Shown here: piece after piece, positions 20,132 to 31,533 of the stretch
Layout of the letters: every line of letters starts with the position of its first letter
How positions within the stretch are numbered: the first letter of the stretch is position 1
The notes under the pieces: generated by a model
Told to the model about the DNA's origin: nothing
The model's input: the letters and a program-made list of their open reading frames with translations, nothing else
Database searches by the model: none
Position numbers and translations under genes: made by a program
Source: Cycas panzhihuaensis
Lineage: Eukaryota > Cycadophyta
Direction: 5' to 3'
NCBI GenBank assembly: GCA_023213395.1
Contig: CM041465.1
Span: 106,089,741 to 106,153,740 of the forward strand
DNA: 64,000 nucleotides

Positions 20132-23100
20132 TGTTTCCTAGCTACCGAGAATGGGTTCTTGGCAAGTTGACTCAGGTAAGTGCATGTATGCTTCTATTCT
20201 TTGCCTTTACCACTTCGCTAAAAAGGTAAATCGAAGCGTCCTTCCATTACGTAGCTGACTGATACATTTGAGTGATCATCTTGCATTCATTGCTTGATCA
20301 TATTGCTTGATACTCTTTCAGCCTATGATGATTAATGGGACATGTATCCCCATGGAACTCCATAGCCCTCCTATGCACCTTTGTGTTCTCCTAAGCACCA
20401 CTTAACCTGTGTGATCCATCACACTGCTTACCACATCATAGCCCTTAGCACCCCACTAATTGTGATTGGTACATCTTTATTCCAGTTATTAGCTTCATGG
20501 GATTCCTGTCGCTTCGGTACCCAATCTGATTTAGGTCATCCTCTTCCCATGACTATCCCCAACTATCTAGATAGAGGGCTGGCCCCTCCTAGGCCTAGGG
20601 TACCCTCTTTTAAGGCTCCCAGGCATCCATTTTTGTCATGTTTTTGTCTCTGTCACCACACCATGGCAAATGTTACAATACCATGGTAAACTTCACGGTA
20701 TCACGAAGTTTTCCCTGGGGCAACTGTCACTTAACATTTTTTAAAATATGCCGTGGCAAATTTCACTTTTTTCACGAAATTGCCACGTGGCCTTGACACC
20801 TCTCGAGCCCTACCCTAATCCTAATCATCCATCCAGCCTAGGGTTATGTATAAATCCCAAAAGAACCTCATTTTTCACCTCTTCTACTACCTACTCTTCT
20901 CTCTTTTCCTTCTTCCACAGGCAGTTTTCTGAAGGAATACCCTGTAACACTTGAGTTCCCTATGCTCCATCCTGAGATTCACCCACTTCAACTTAGATCT
21001 GCAATAGCAGGCTTGCCAACAAATGTCTTCAAGCAAGGATTCACTCCAAGTTTCACCTCCACACAATTTCAATAAGTTTGTTTCTAGGTTGCAGCATCCT
21101 CCTAAGGACCCCCATGTAAGCATATTAGACCTATTATTTTTAGGGGTAAACATGCCTCCTACTCAGTCTAATAGGTGTTATTTCATTATTGCTCCATTTC
21201 TTTCCTTTGAACTATCTTATAAGAGGTTAGATCATTAAGAATATCCATCCTTTCTTTATTTTTCAATGCATACAGGAGGTAATCATTCTGTTTCTTTTCT
21301 TTCTTCCCTCTCCTAGTTTTTTCCAAGGAGGTTGTGGGAGAGGATCCTAAAGAGCGAGAGAAATGAGCCAAGGTGGGTTCCGTACCTAACTAAGCCTGCT
21401 CCTCAAGGGCAACTCCCCTTCTCCTCTTTCCTCTCTTCCACTCATGCCTCTCTTGAGCTATCAAGGAGTCTCTGGGAATTGGACAGTGTTGGATATCAAT
21501 GTATGTAGCCTCTTACTAAACTATTTCTAGGCCTGCACGCCCCTCTTGGGTAGCTATTTTAGCCCCAAACAGTGTCTCTCATCCACCTTGGGTCATAGCT
21601 TGGCCAATGTTGTAATTTACTATACATAGCACACTTAGAACATAGGCAATATTTGTAAACCTTGCATTGTTTGTTTTCCCTATTATTTGTTGCTATTAGG
21701 CTGTCCCAACCTATTGTTTTCTATGTCTAAGGGCAGTGTGGAGGTGTATTTGTTAGAGGGTTATCCATTCCGAGGCTAACCTCCCCTATACCTTATCTTG
21801 TGTTGTTGGTTTTTGGGAGATGTAGAGTTGTTCTTGGTTGGAAGATCACTTAATTTAAGAAATTTAACTTGTAGTATTTTAGCATTTTACAATTACATAT
21901 ATACGTATATTTGCTTGGTATTCTAGTAGCCCCTCGAAAAAAGGTAGGAAACTTTATGATTATAGGTTTATTGCGCCATTTATAGTGAGGGGTAAATGAC
22001 AACAATCCAAGTATATTTCTTGATCTCCTCTTCCTTGGTTACTTCAACTTTTGTATAGTTCCTTTTCCTTTGTGTTTTTCTTGCTTTCTTTCTTTTGTTT
22101 TCGGGGAGGTAAGGAAACCCCTACGTTGCTTGTGCATTGGGAGAGGGAAAAGAAGAAGTGGATGTGGCACAAGACAGAAACTTTATTTCAGCTGCATCAT
22201 CTTTTCAGGTACGTCACCTTCCTTTTGTAGGTCTTTTCTTGCTTCTTTTAGTTTATATATTCACATGAAAAGAACATAAAGGAATACGATAAAAGAGAAC
22301 CAGCTTGCATAATTCATTTGCATACTAGCTTGCACTTTAGGAAAGAGCATTTGATAGGAGATATCCCCTTTCCTCTTTCTGTTTGGTTGCATACAACCCC
22401 CTAGGGTTTATATCATTGCTGTGTATTTTGCATGATTGATTAGTTTGTCTCTTTCCTTCCCCCTTCCCCTTGCTTAAAGTGAAATGAGAGCGAGGATTTA
22501 TCTTTGAGAGAGAACGAGAAAAAAAGTGTATTTATTATCTTTTACATATATATGCCTCACTTACCTCTCATTTGCGTACACAAACAACTAGTCTCCACCC
22601 CATTATTTCACATGGAGATTAGACTCCCTCACATATAGAGTGGTGGGAACTCCTTCTGCCACCATTCTTTTTCCTTCCAACACTCCCTTTAGGTGGGTTA
22701 GTTTGAGGAGGACTCATCCCCTAAGGCCTCCTCCTTGTACTCCATCATACCTACACCAACTTAATAACCTTATCACTCCCTCCTTTGGGTTGGCGTCGTG
22801 TGTAAGGTGGTTGTCTGACACCACCCTTATGAATAGATACCTCTCACCACATACTTATACACATCCCATCTACATCCCTTCGCCTTCACCTTCCAGCCAT
22901 CCAAGGGCAAGAAGACCCCTATTTTGAGGTTACTCAATTAGCCGAGGATATCCCTCACTTATGCTACCCTCTAGAATCAAAGACTAAGTTACCTAGAGGA
23001 ATTTGTATGCCATTCGTGGGTCATGAACCTATGTTCCAACGTACAGATGCCTTGTGTGGGTGCTTCCTTTCACTAGTTAGATTGATCCCTTCATTTCAGA

Positions 23101-23154
23101 GCCCTCCATCGATAGTCCTAATTCTAACCAGGTGTAGTTACCATCTCATAGACA
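20132..23154 (+). repeat. 5' LTR of element A (3.0 kb)
   Basis: Begins TGTTTCCTAGCTACCGAGAA and ends CATAGACA one base before the PBS. It matches 48630-51561 throughout. It holds a promoter-like block (20661-20855), a perfect splice-donor-like GACTCAGGTAAG (20170-20181) and several chance ORFs. A sampled 93-base stretch near the TATA box differs from the other LTR at 7 positions, almost all transitions. Confidence 0.9.
20661..20855 (+). promoter_or_regulatory. U3 promoter of element A: CCRTGGYAAA motif array, G-box, TATA
   Basis: Three copies of the decamer CCRTGGYAAA at 20661, 20681 and 20751 (the first two exactly 20 bp apart), with a related CACGGTATCACG at 20695. A perfect palindromic G-box CCACGTGG lies at 20783-20790 and TATAAAT at 20849-20855. 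The 3' LTR keeps the layout (motifs at 49159, 49171 and 49241; G-box decayed to CCACATGG; TATAAAT at 49339). That this is the core promoter is inferred from layout. Confidence 0.6.
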
Positions 23155-23155
23155 C

Positions 23156-23173
23156 TAGCGACCATACTGGGGA
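23156..23173 (+). other. Primer-binding site and leader of element A
   Basis: TAGCGACCATACTGGGGA. Comparison with element B (27276-27293) implies an original start of TGGCGACC, as expected for a tRNA 3' end complement. The PBS resembles the TGGCGAC...CTGGGGA class of Tat-lineage elements. The leader after it (AGTAAGGGAA..TAGTCTT) is shared with B. Confidence 0.75.
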
Positions 23174-23279
23174 CCCGCCAGTAAGGGAATTAGTCTTTCT
23201 CCCTATCCCGTTGGTGCTACTACCTCTTGGTAGCTTTCCTTTCTGATCTTGTTGGGTAGATTCCAACGCGTGTACTATC

Positions 23280-24694
23280 TTCTTTCTCCTTTCTTTTAGT
23301 GCACAGGTAGAACTCGCATGCAATGATTCTCATGTTGCTTACAAGGCCTACCTCCGTTGTTGGAAGAGCCCTCATATCTTTCCCTTCCCACATATGATCC
23401 TGATCCGATCATGGAGGGATCTCTTTCAGATTGGGCATACTACACTTATGTGTCTAATTCCCTTGAGCCACCTACTTCCTTCCAAGGGTCTACCTAAGGA
23501 ATCAAAGATCCCATTTATTATCGGGGTGACCAGCCACACCTGCAATCTCACCATTCCTCTACTCATAGAGTAGAACTTTCTTCTTTAGAGTTTCACCACC
23601 ACCATGGTGATTCTTGTGAGGATCGCCTTATAGGGTATACTTCGTATGAGGCTCCTTCTACCTCTTATGATCAGGCGAGTACCCCTCCTACTAATGTAGT
23701 AGAAGCCTTGAGCTAAGGTTTCTAAGTTGCCCATCTCCAACCACATCCCAAGTCGTTTGAGAACGTGTTGCGAAGTGTTGTGCTTAATTCTTCTACATCT
23801 CCTACACCTCGCTCATCTTAGCCAACTCCCTTACTCACGGTGAGCTTGCCTCTTGCCTCTTCTTCTTCTCCCCATGGTGTATGTTCCTTGGGGACAATGC
23901 AGGGCATGCCATCTTCTCAACTTGGGTTGAGAATGCCCCTGTTTAGTTAAACAACTAGTCCTCCTCCTACTATTGTTTATCCACCACCTATTAGACCTAG
24001 GGGACCTACACGTCTTTCTATTTTTAGTCATGTGGGGTGTGTCTCCGCACATTCCCAATATCAAACTAGGGACCCTTCTCTCTGCGTACCTCTTGGTTAC
24101 ACTACTCAACCATGGGGCCACAATAAAGGGAACTCCCTACTTGCTTATGGGGTGGACCCTTTGCATCCTTATAGGGTTGTGCCACCTATGGGCAGCCCAT
24201 ATGGGTAGAATCCGGTCCCTCAACCCTCCTTCCCACCATCCTATATAGCACCTCATATCATGCCTTTGCAAGGAGGCCCAACTCCTCCCCAAGTCATCTT
24301 CCCTCAAGTTCCTTTTTAACAAGGAGTGTTCCCTCTAGGAGGGATGGGTCCATCACACCTATCCACTCCCTTGTAGGTTTCTTTGAATGTGGTATTTATG
24401 CCTGCTCACCAAGTGATGGGAGGACAACATCCCCTTTTAAGCCAAACTCTCCAAGGAGGATTTGGACAAACCTACCTGCCATTATTTCCAGCTTCTATCA
24501 ACCCTATGGTCTAGTCAAGGGCATGCCCCTTTATGGACTATCAGTCAACCCCCTTATCTATTGAGGTGTTAAGAACTAACTTACCACCTCACCCTCCTAA
24601 AGTTCCCAAATTCGATGGGACTTCGTCATAGGACCCAACGTAGCATGTCTGTACTTTCTCTATGGCATGCATTGACTATTAGGCCTATGACTAC
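23280..24694 (+). pseudogene. Element A gag, first part (before the element B insertion)
   Basis: Aligns by translation with the B gag. AYKAYLRCWKSPHIFPF at about 23340 matches CEVCRRCWKTHRIVPF in B. DPIYYRGDQ at about 23510 matches DPIYYPGD, and a Pro/Ser/Thr-rich linker follows. At 24560-24690 the conserved LRTNLPPHPPKVPKFDGTS and MACIDY, stop, AYDY block opens the capsid-like domain. The frame is then cut at 24694 by the LTR of element B. Stops replace Gln in several places. Confidence 0.78.
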
Positions 24695-27274
24695 TATTTC
24701 CTGACTATTAGGAATGGACTCGAGACACATCGACTCAGGTAAGCTTAGGTATATATTCCCATTTCTCTTTGCTCTTGCTTGGCCGAGATTACTTAGTACA
24801 GATTGCCCGGCGCATGCTTGCCTACCATCTGTGTGTTTACATTATCTTCTTGCTTGATCACTCTGCATGTGCTTACTGCATGCCTTTCAGCTAATGACGA
24901 CTCACAGTGGGGGCATTCTCCAGCGAATGCTACGCCCCATATGGTGTACAGCCATCCACTTCATCTCCATGACCCCTCGAGATGCCTCAGCCAGTCGTGT
25001 TCGCCCTTGTTATGACACCTTATTCATGTTGCAATCTCTTCCAAGTCTGATTGAAGCCTTGATTGAGACCCAGTTCACTTTCCTGGCTACTTATCCATCA
25101 CTTGGGCACTCCCCCAACTGTTTCCAGCCCTGATTTGCCCTTCATTTAGCTCCAAAACCTGGTTTTTGCTTATTTTCTTATTTCCAAGTTCGTGCTGCTG
25201 TAAACTTAGCAGTACCGCAATCTTTACCGCGATATCGTAAAGTTTACCGCAGGTGACTGTTTGAATTTTTTTTTTAAGTTATGCGATAGTTCCCACTTTT
25301 TTTGCGAAAACTGCTGAATGGCACCTGCACATTTGAGCTGCCCCGAGATCCCCAACATTCATTTGTAGTGAGCAGGGGATAAAACCAAGAGACTTCTTCA
25401 TTTTCCAATCTTCTTAGCTCATTTTTACAAGAAACTCAACAAGATCTTCCACAAAAACTACTACAGAACCAAGACTCTCAGCTGCTGCTCTCCACTAGAG
25501 ACCATTGCTATCTCTCATACTCAGGAACAACAAGCTCAACATCTTTTTGCAGGTCTACAAAGTTGCAAGAAGGATTCTCCTCAAGATCTTCCAAAGGACA
25601 AGCTTCAAAGGGCCCCAACTCACATGATTTCTCTCACATTAGTCTCCTCTTCCAAATCTGTCATCAAACCTTACTGAATGCTGGTTTTTCTTGCCATTTT
25701 CTAGTAGGTTCATGCTTCTTCTCTTCATAACAAGGTACCTTCATATTTACTTTGAAATGCATGTTATTTCTTTCCACTTTTTATGAGTAAATTCCTAGTT
25801 TATGTGCCTTTTTGGTTGCTATTCCTGTTTAGCATTGGTTTTCTTACCTTTTGCACCATAGAGCTTCCCCCATCATTCCTGCAAGCCTACTTTTAGGTGG
25901 CTATTGTAGGGGGGTAACATAGGGAAAATTAGAGGGAAGAAGGCGGGGTCAGTCCCCCTTGCTGCCCTTCTCCCTAAGGGTTCTGTCGCTTATTTTCTCT
26001 CCCCTTGCACCTTTGTGCCTTCTTAGAAGTCAGGTTAGGGAATTTGGAAGCTCATTTTCATATCTAAACCAGCATTGGTAGCCCATTGCCATGCTGGTTT
26101 TAGATTTTTGTTCATTAGTTTTGGGCACTGCATAAGTCCCAAAACTGCTTCTTGCCAATTCGCAATTTGTAACCCATCCACTTAGACGATTTGCTGCCCG
26201 TAGCATCTCGTTCTTTAGGTGTGCCCATATACCTTTTAGTTACCTTTTTCCTTCTCATTATTTGCTGCCCCATGTTATTGTTATGAGTTTGTTTTCCTTT
26301 CCCGAGGCTAAGTGGAGACTTTCTGTGGGTGAGTTAGCCATCCCGAGGCTATACTCTTGTTTTGGGTATCTGTTGAAGTAATTATCTGCAGAAATCTTGT
26401 TGAAGTTATTTTGTTAAATAATATGCCTATGCTTAACTTAGTTTAATTTTGTTTCTCCTAAGTTTAGATACATATATTAGATCTATTTTGTAGCCCCTCT
26501 TCTGAGAGGGAGATACTTGTCTATTTGATTAACAGGATCTTGCACTTGTGGAGTTGCATATGAAATAAACCTATTTACAGGTTAGTTCTATATTTGTTGT
26601 TTTTTATTATTTTCTGTTATTTGTTGTTTGCTTTTTGCATTACATTGGGGGAGGTAAGCTAGCCCCTTGTCGGCCGTTTATGGCATCCAACACTAATTGG
26701 TTTTGCATATGCAACAAATGGAGCGGGAAGGAGTAGGAGGCAACAAGGCAGGTAGCGCTCCATTTAGACATCGGTCCAGGTATTTTTCTTATCCTTACAT
26801 ATTTTCTTTATAGTGTTGTTCTTTGTGCACATGCTTGCATAGTAAGAAACGCATAAGAAATTGAAAAGAGGAAAGGAACATACATTTGCACTTTACGTAT
26901 CTTTTATTTAGTGGTTAATCTAGTGCACTTAGATAGTTCCTTTTAAGCCAGAGTTATCCTCACCTTGCTCTCTTGACCAGCCTACACCTAGATGCCACGT
27001 TACACATGCATCTCACCATTATGTTGCCTTCTCATCTCCTTGAGAAGATGCAACTTGCCAGGCTATTTCCTCCTCTTCCCAGCCATTCGAGGGGTAGGAA
27101 GGCCTCATCTTCTGCAATTACCCAGAAGCAACTAGGCACCTCGGCAGGTCCCGAACCTGCACTTTGGCAGATGGATGCCCTGTGAGGTGAGTCCTTGCTG
27201 TTTAGCCCAACCTAGTCTTGCGTAACCCATTCTCTTACTAAACATAGGGATACCACCCTATGGGCAGCGTTTCA
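24695..27274 (+). repeat. 5' LTR of element B (2.58 kb)
   Basis: Begins TATTTCCTGAC (TG to TA compared with the other copy) and ends GCGTTTCA. It matches 35858-38417 throughout. Only the first 23 bases, the GACTCAGGTAAG block and some short stretches resemble the LTR of element A. It contains a promoter-like block at 25223-25384 and a long untranslated region with CT-rich tracts. Confidence 0.9.
25223..25384 (+). promoter_or_regulatory. U3 promoter of element B: inverted motif array and TATA
   Basis: TTTACCGC at 25223 and 25243, again exactly 20 bp apart, plus AGTACCGCAA at 25211. In the 3' LTR the same block reads TTTACCATGG (about 36386), the exact reverse complement of the CCATGGTAAA of element A. 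GATAAAA at 25378-25384 is the likely TATA box, followed by a leader that starts ACCAAGAGACTTC in both LTRs. Confidence 0.55.
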
Positions 27275-27275
27275 C

Positions 27276-27293
27276 CGGCAACCATACTGGGGA
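27276..27293 (+). other. Primer-binding site of element B
   Basis: CGGCAACCATACTGGGGA, starting two bases after the LTR end. It differs from the A site at three of 18 positions, all transitions. The following leader AGTAAGGGAACTAGTCTT is shared with A. Confidence 0.78.
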
Positions 27294-27429
27294 ACTGCTA
27301 GTAAGGGAACTAGTCTTGCTTCCCTTCCCCATCGGTATTCTTACTTTTAGGTAGCTTTCTTATCTTGCTTTTCAGTTGGCCAGCCCCCAACATATCTATT
27401 TCATACCCCTTTCACTTTCCTCTAATAAT

Positions 27430-29600
27430 GTTTATGAAGGCGTTGCATGTGACGTTTCTCACATCGTTTGCGAGGTCTGTCGCCGTTGTTGGAAGACCCA
27501 TCGTATTGTTCCCTTCCATTGTTGGATTCTGATTCAATAATGTTACCATTCCAATTGGGCCTACCATACTATGGTCTCAGGAACTCAAGAGTTTCCCATA
27601 TCTGTTCTGGGATCCACCCACAAGGGTGATGATCCCATCTATTATCCAGGTGACTAGCTTCATCCTTCAGACTTTCATCCTTCTGTTCATGCGGCAGAAG
27701 GCTCGCCTCTTCACGAGACTCACCATTTGATTAGTGAGTTTTATGAGGAGCACCCTGAGGTATCCCCAACATTTAAGATCCCATCAACCTCATATGGCTA
27801 CGAGGATACCCCTCCTACCGACATGGTTGAAGCGATAAGTGAGTACTTTGGAGCAACTCGCCATCAACCATGTCCCAGGTGGTTTGAAGAAGTTTTGCAC
27901 GGTGTAGCACCTTCTTCATATGCACCTGCACCTCCTATAATAAATGATCCTCCCACCCGTGCGCACTCGTCCCATGCCATGTCCACACCCACTTCTAGGA
28001 CAAGTGTTGCACCATCTATTCCTAGCCACGGTCCTGCCTCTTCAGGACCCATTCGTAGCATGTCCTTTTCCCAAAACATGCCATTCCCGAGTCAAACGAA
28101 TGCACCACCTTCCAACATGGCACATGCATTCCCTAGTAGGCCTAAAGGTCCTACTAGTGCTACTACTACCAACTATGTAGGACCTGCTCCCACTTATGTC
28201 TAAAACCCATCCGGTGGTCCTTCCCTTTGCTTGCCCCCAGGTTACACATCTCAACCTTGGGGGTAGGGTAGGGGAAACCATCTTCTAGCTTATGGGGTGG
28301 ACCTGTTACACCCATATGGGGTTGCACCACCTATGGGTGGCCCATATGGGTAGAATCCAGTCTGGCACCCTTCATTTCTGCCATCCAGCGCAACTCCTCT
28401 TGCCACACCTTTGCAAGGGAGCATGCCTCCCTTCTAAGATGTTTACTCACAACCCCCCTTCCAGCAAGAGGAGTTTCCCCAAGGAGGGATGGGTCTAACA
28501 CCCCCATCCATTCCTGTTTCTTTACCATCTATCGATCCTTTGGCCCATGTAAGGACATGTCCCTTCATGGACTATAGGTCGATGCCACTGTCTGTTGAGG
28601 CATTGAGAACCAATCTGCCACCTCACCCTCTTGAAGTTCCTAAATTTGACAGAACTTCATCGCAAGACCTAGCTGAGCACGTATATAGTTTCTCTATGGT
28701 GTGCATGGACTACTAGGCTTATGACCACATCCTGATGAAGTTATTTCCGTGATCCTTGTAGGCTAACACCCTTAAATGGTTCTACCGTCTCCTTGCCCAC
28801 TCTATTTATTCATTCCAACAATTAGTGAATGAATTCATCAATTACTTTGACGTAGCCTATCTATTTGAGAGTGGAATGAAAGCCTTCCTTTAGCTTAAAC
28901 AAGGTCACGATGAAATGAACTGTGACTTTATGAGGTAATTCCATGATCTCCTTCACTCCACCAAGGCCATATTGCCCAAGGAGTTGAAGAAAGATCTCTT
29001 CGTTAATGCACTTCGCCCTAAAGTGCATGTGGAAGTCCTCAAAATGGGGGCAACTACATGTGACTTCACGATCACAAAGTGCCTAATATTAGAGGCTATT
29101 GAGATCCAAGTTGGACTCAAGAAACCTCTTAAGCCCTCACAACATCGTGAGGCACCTCCCCCAGTGAAGGAAACCAAACCTTTGCAACCTGCTAGGTCTA
29201 CCTCTCATCCTACTGAGAGGACCTTAGACCCTCTTACTTCTGCTATACACTCATTCGAGTGCATGATGAAGGAGCTTAAACTCCAAACCCCTTCATCACC
29301 AACCTCCCACAAACCAATTCAACAAGCTTCTCATGTCGTTCCCCCTAAAGGGGGTAGCACCCAACCTTCCCAAGCAAGGAGAGTCAATCCTCCCCTTGAG
29401 AAGAGGTGGTGTTCCATCCACGGGAAATGCTTTCATGATGACTCGTATTGTCGGGTGCAACACCCTCGTGATGTCCCGCTATGCGATTTGTCCCCCAAAC
29501 GGGCATCGAGGCCCAATCTCGATCAACCCGTTTATAGGGATCCGTTCCCCAAACATGGGGAGTGCGATCGCAACACCCAACAAAGAAATAACTGAAACTG
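27430..29600 (+). pseudogene. Element B gag with CHHC knuckle
   Basis: Parts in order. Cys-rich N-terminus (CEVCRRCWK, about 27475). Long Pro/Ser/Thr-rich region (open 27727-28203). Capsid-like region at about 28570-29000 (AYDHILMKLFP, LKWFYRLLAHSI, LVNEFINYFDVAY, KQGHDEM), which has the plant gypsy Gag signature. Then LPKELKKDLFVNAL and a linker (open 28972-29595). Near the end, WCSIHGKCFHDDSYC is a C-x2-H-x4-H-x4-C zinc knuckle with all ligands kept. About six stops, mostly at expected Gln or Arg. This is the best preserved coding region of B. Confidence 0.82.
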
Positions 29601-30049
29601 AGGTAGATCCCTCGATTCTCGCCCTTCACACAGTAGAGGGAAGGGTGCGTGAGGTTCATCATCCTCTTTATATTCCCCTGATTGCTATGCTCCATCACCT
29701 TTGTGATCCTGGTATAAGGGAAAGAAGGTTGTCCAATTGCTTGAGACCACTCTGTTATATGCCTTAACCTAGACTCAAGCCGCTAAAGAGGCAGCCAGTG
29801 CCTCTTCATCTATATCTTACCTTGATCCTCTTCCGGAACCCGATGCACTTCCCAAGACCATTCCTGTATGCCCTAGCCATTATGATTTTCGAAGGGCGCT
29901 TACCCAACCTACGAAGGGTAATCCCTTCTCTATCGTTGATAAGCTCTACACCGTCGCTATAGGGATGTCCTTGATGGACGTCTTGAGAAGCTGCCCTAAG
30001 CAACATACTCTTCTTCTTGAAGATCTTGGCTAACAAGATGCTTCTATCA

Positions 30050-30470
30050 ATGTGGTAGGTGCTACCTCCCATGGACCACCTGTCATCTCATTTGATCCCA
30101 TAGATCTCCCATCTCCCAGTAAGTGGGAGAAGCTTTTGCATTACCCATTTGTCATTACCATTGACACTCCTGATTTTATTATAAAGAGGACCATTGTAGA
30201 TAACGGCTTTTTGGTTAATGCTATGCCTGTGCGTATGCTCAAGGAGCTAGGTATAGTAGCTCTTAAGTCTGTCCCTTGGAAATGCCAAGGGTATGATGGG
30301 ACTGAGAAGTCCCCTTTAGGGACAGTCTCTCTTTCCCTCACCTTAGGAGGGAAAACTATTTATGTCAAAGTTGTTGTACTCGATATCGATGTGGAGTACA
30401 ACCTCTTGTTGGGCCGACCATGGCTCGACCAAATGGGAGCAATTTGCTCCACATATTGGGGGTAACTTAA
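30050..30470 (+). pseudogene. Element B protease (retropepsin)
   Basis: Open 30052-30465. PFVITIDTPDF leads to TIVDNGFLVNAMP, where the element A copy has VVDNGSSINTMP; the Asp of the D-x-G catalytic triad is kept. GTVSLSLTLGGKTIYVKVVVLDIDVEYNLLLGRPWLDQMGAI is the flap and C-terminal LLGRPWL block of plant gypsy proteases. It follows gag with a linker of about 450 bp and would process the Gag polyprotein. Nearly intact frame. Confidence 0.85.
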
Positions 30471-31178
30471 ATTTATCCATGAAAGACAAGTTAAGGTTGT
30501 TACCCATGAGCCTATGCCATCTCACACCTCTCATCCAGCCTACCAAGCTGTCTTTGATGATGAAGATAGTGGTCCTGAGGAGGCCACCCCTTCCATGGGA
30601 CCTTTGTTTTAGGAGACCGACCTTCATCAGTCAAACCCTATGCCATGTCATGAGCCAAACCTAGTTAGGTTTGCCCCTATTGGCATAGGTGGTTACGATT
30701 ACTTAACCGTCACGGGTGATTCTGAGTCAGGTAGCGAGGGTTATGAGCCCTCTCTTTGACGTGTCATCCTAGTTTCATAAGCGCCTAGGGGAATATCTAG
30801 ATTAGATATTCCTACTCCTCCTCATTCCACATTGGCTCCCGAGCTGCCTGGTCCTAAACCAACCACTTATTTCACCTTCTTGCCCCCCCCCCCCCTTGAG
30901 CAGTTTCATGTAGGCACCCGCGTCGACGAGCCACTCGTAGAGGCACTTCTTCTTCACACTCTTGATCCTTACCTAGGACTAGAGCCACTCTCACTCAGAT
31001 GCAACCTTACCACATGATCCGTCGTATGCCAGGTCTGTTACACTCATATGGTTCTGACCATAGTGAGTTTACTAGTAGGCCTAGCCACACTAGGCCTACC
31101 CTTTGTCACCTATCTCCTATTCTGCGTGTGACTACCCCTACCCCTGTGGAGTCTATCCATACCTCTTTCTCTCTTTAC
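30470..31178 (+). other. Element B post-protease remnant and pol deletion junction
   Basis: LKFIHERQVKVVTHEPMPSH and FAPIGIGGYDYLTV (about 30675) match LKFIYEGQMRVIS and FALIGVGSYRYLAI of element A, so the region after protease is homologous. Past about 30760 the match is lost. By 31179 the sequence corresponds to element A just after its integrase stop. RT, RNase H and integrase (41100-43790 in A) have no counterpart here. A 13-C homopolymer lies near 30882-30895. Confidence 0.8.
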
Positions 31179-31533
31179 GCTCCGAAATGAGCCTAAACTA
31201 CCATCTTAAGTTCGTTCCCATTCCTCCCAGCCATAGGTGGGATGATGACTTAAGATGGTCTTCTTCATCTCCTTCTGGTTCCTTCCATGGAACCCATGTT
31301 CCCATTTCCTTTAGGACCTTATCCTCCTATTTGGGCATCCCCCAGTTAGGGCGATGCTCTGAAATGAGCCTAAACTACCATCTCAGGTTGTTCCCATTCT
31401 TCCCAACCATGGGTAGAATGGTAATTTGAGATGGCTTCTCCTTTTTCTTCTGGGTTTCCCCCCATGGAACTTGTATTCCCGTATTCTTTTGGGAACTTTT
31501 GTCTTCCTATTTGGGTATCCCCCAATTAGGACG
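31179..31533 (+). repeat. Tandem pair of 177-bp units, each with a covarying stem-loop
   Basis: Two head-to-tail copies start at GCTCCGAAATGAGCC (31179) and GCTCTGAAATGAGCC (31356). Each holds a stem-loop: arms 31200-31210 with 31249-31259 (11 bp, perfect), and 31378-31387 with 31425-31434. In the second copy an inner helix CCATTCT/AGAATGG (31394-31400, 31415-31421) is perfect. Element A has one copy (43834-43891). Between copies the arms change in compensating pairs. Confidence 0.85.

Noticed and set aside
22640-22927. A 95-codon plus-strand ORF in the 5' LTR of element A, with a similar 114-codon ORF at 50967-51311
   Set aside because: The similarity only reflects the two LTR copies. There is no counterpart in the LTR of element B, no domain, and the frame is not kept beyond LTR identity.
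28042-28281. Minus-strand ORFs opposite element B gag (also 27864-28079)
   Set aside because: Shadows of the Pro/Ser-rich gag frame; low-complexity coding gives open antisense frames.
30882-30895. Run of 13 C in element B
   Set aside because: Homopolymer, plausibly slippage or an assembly artefact; no functional reading.
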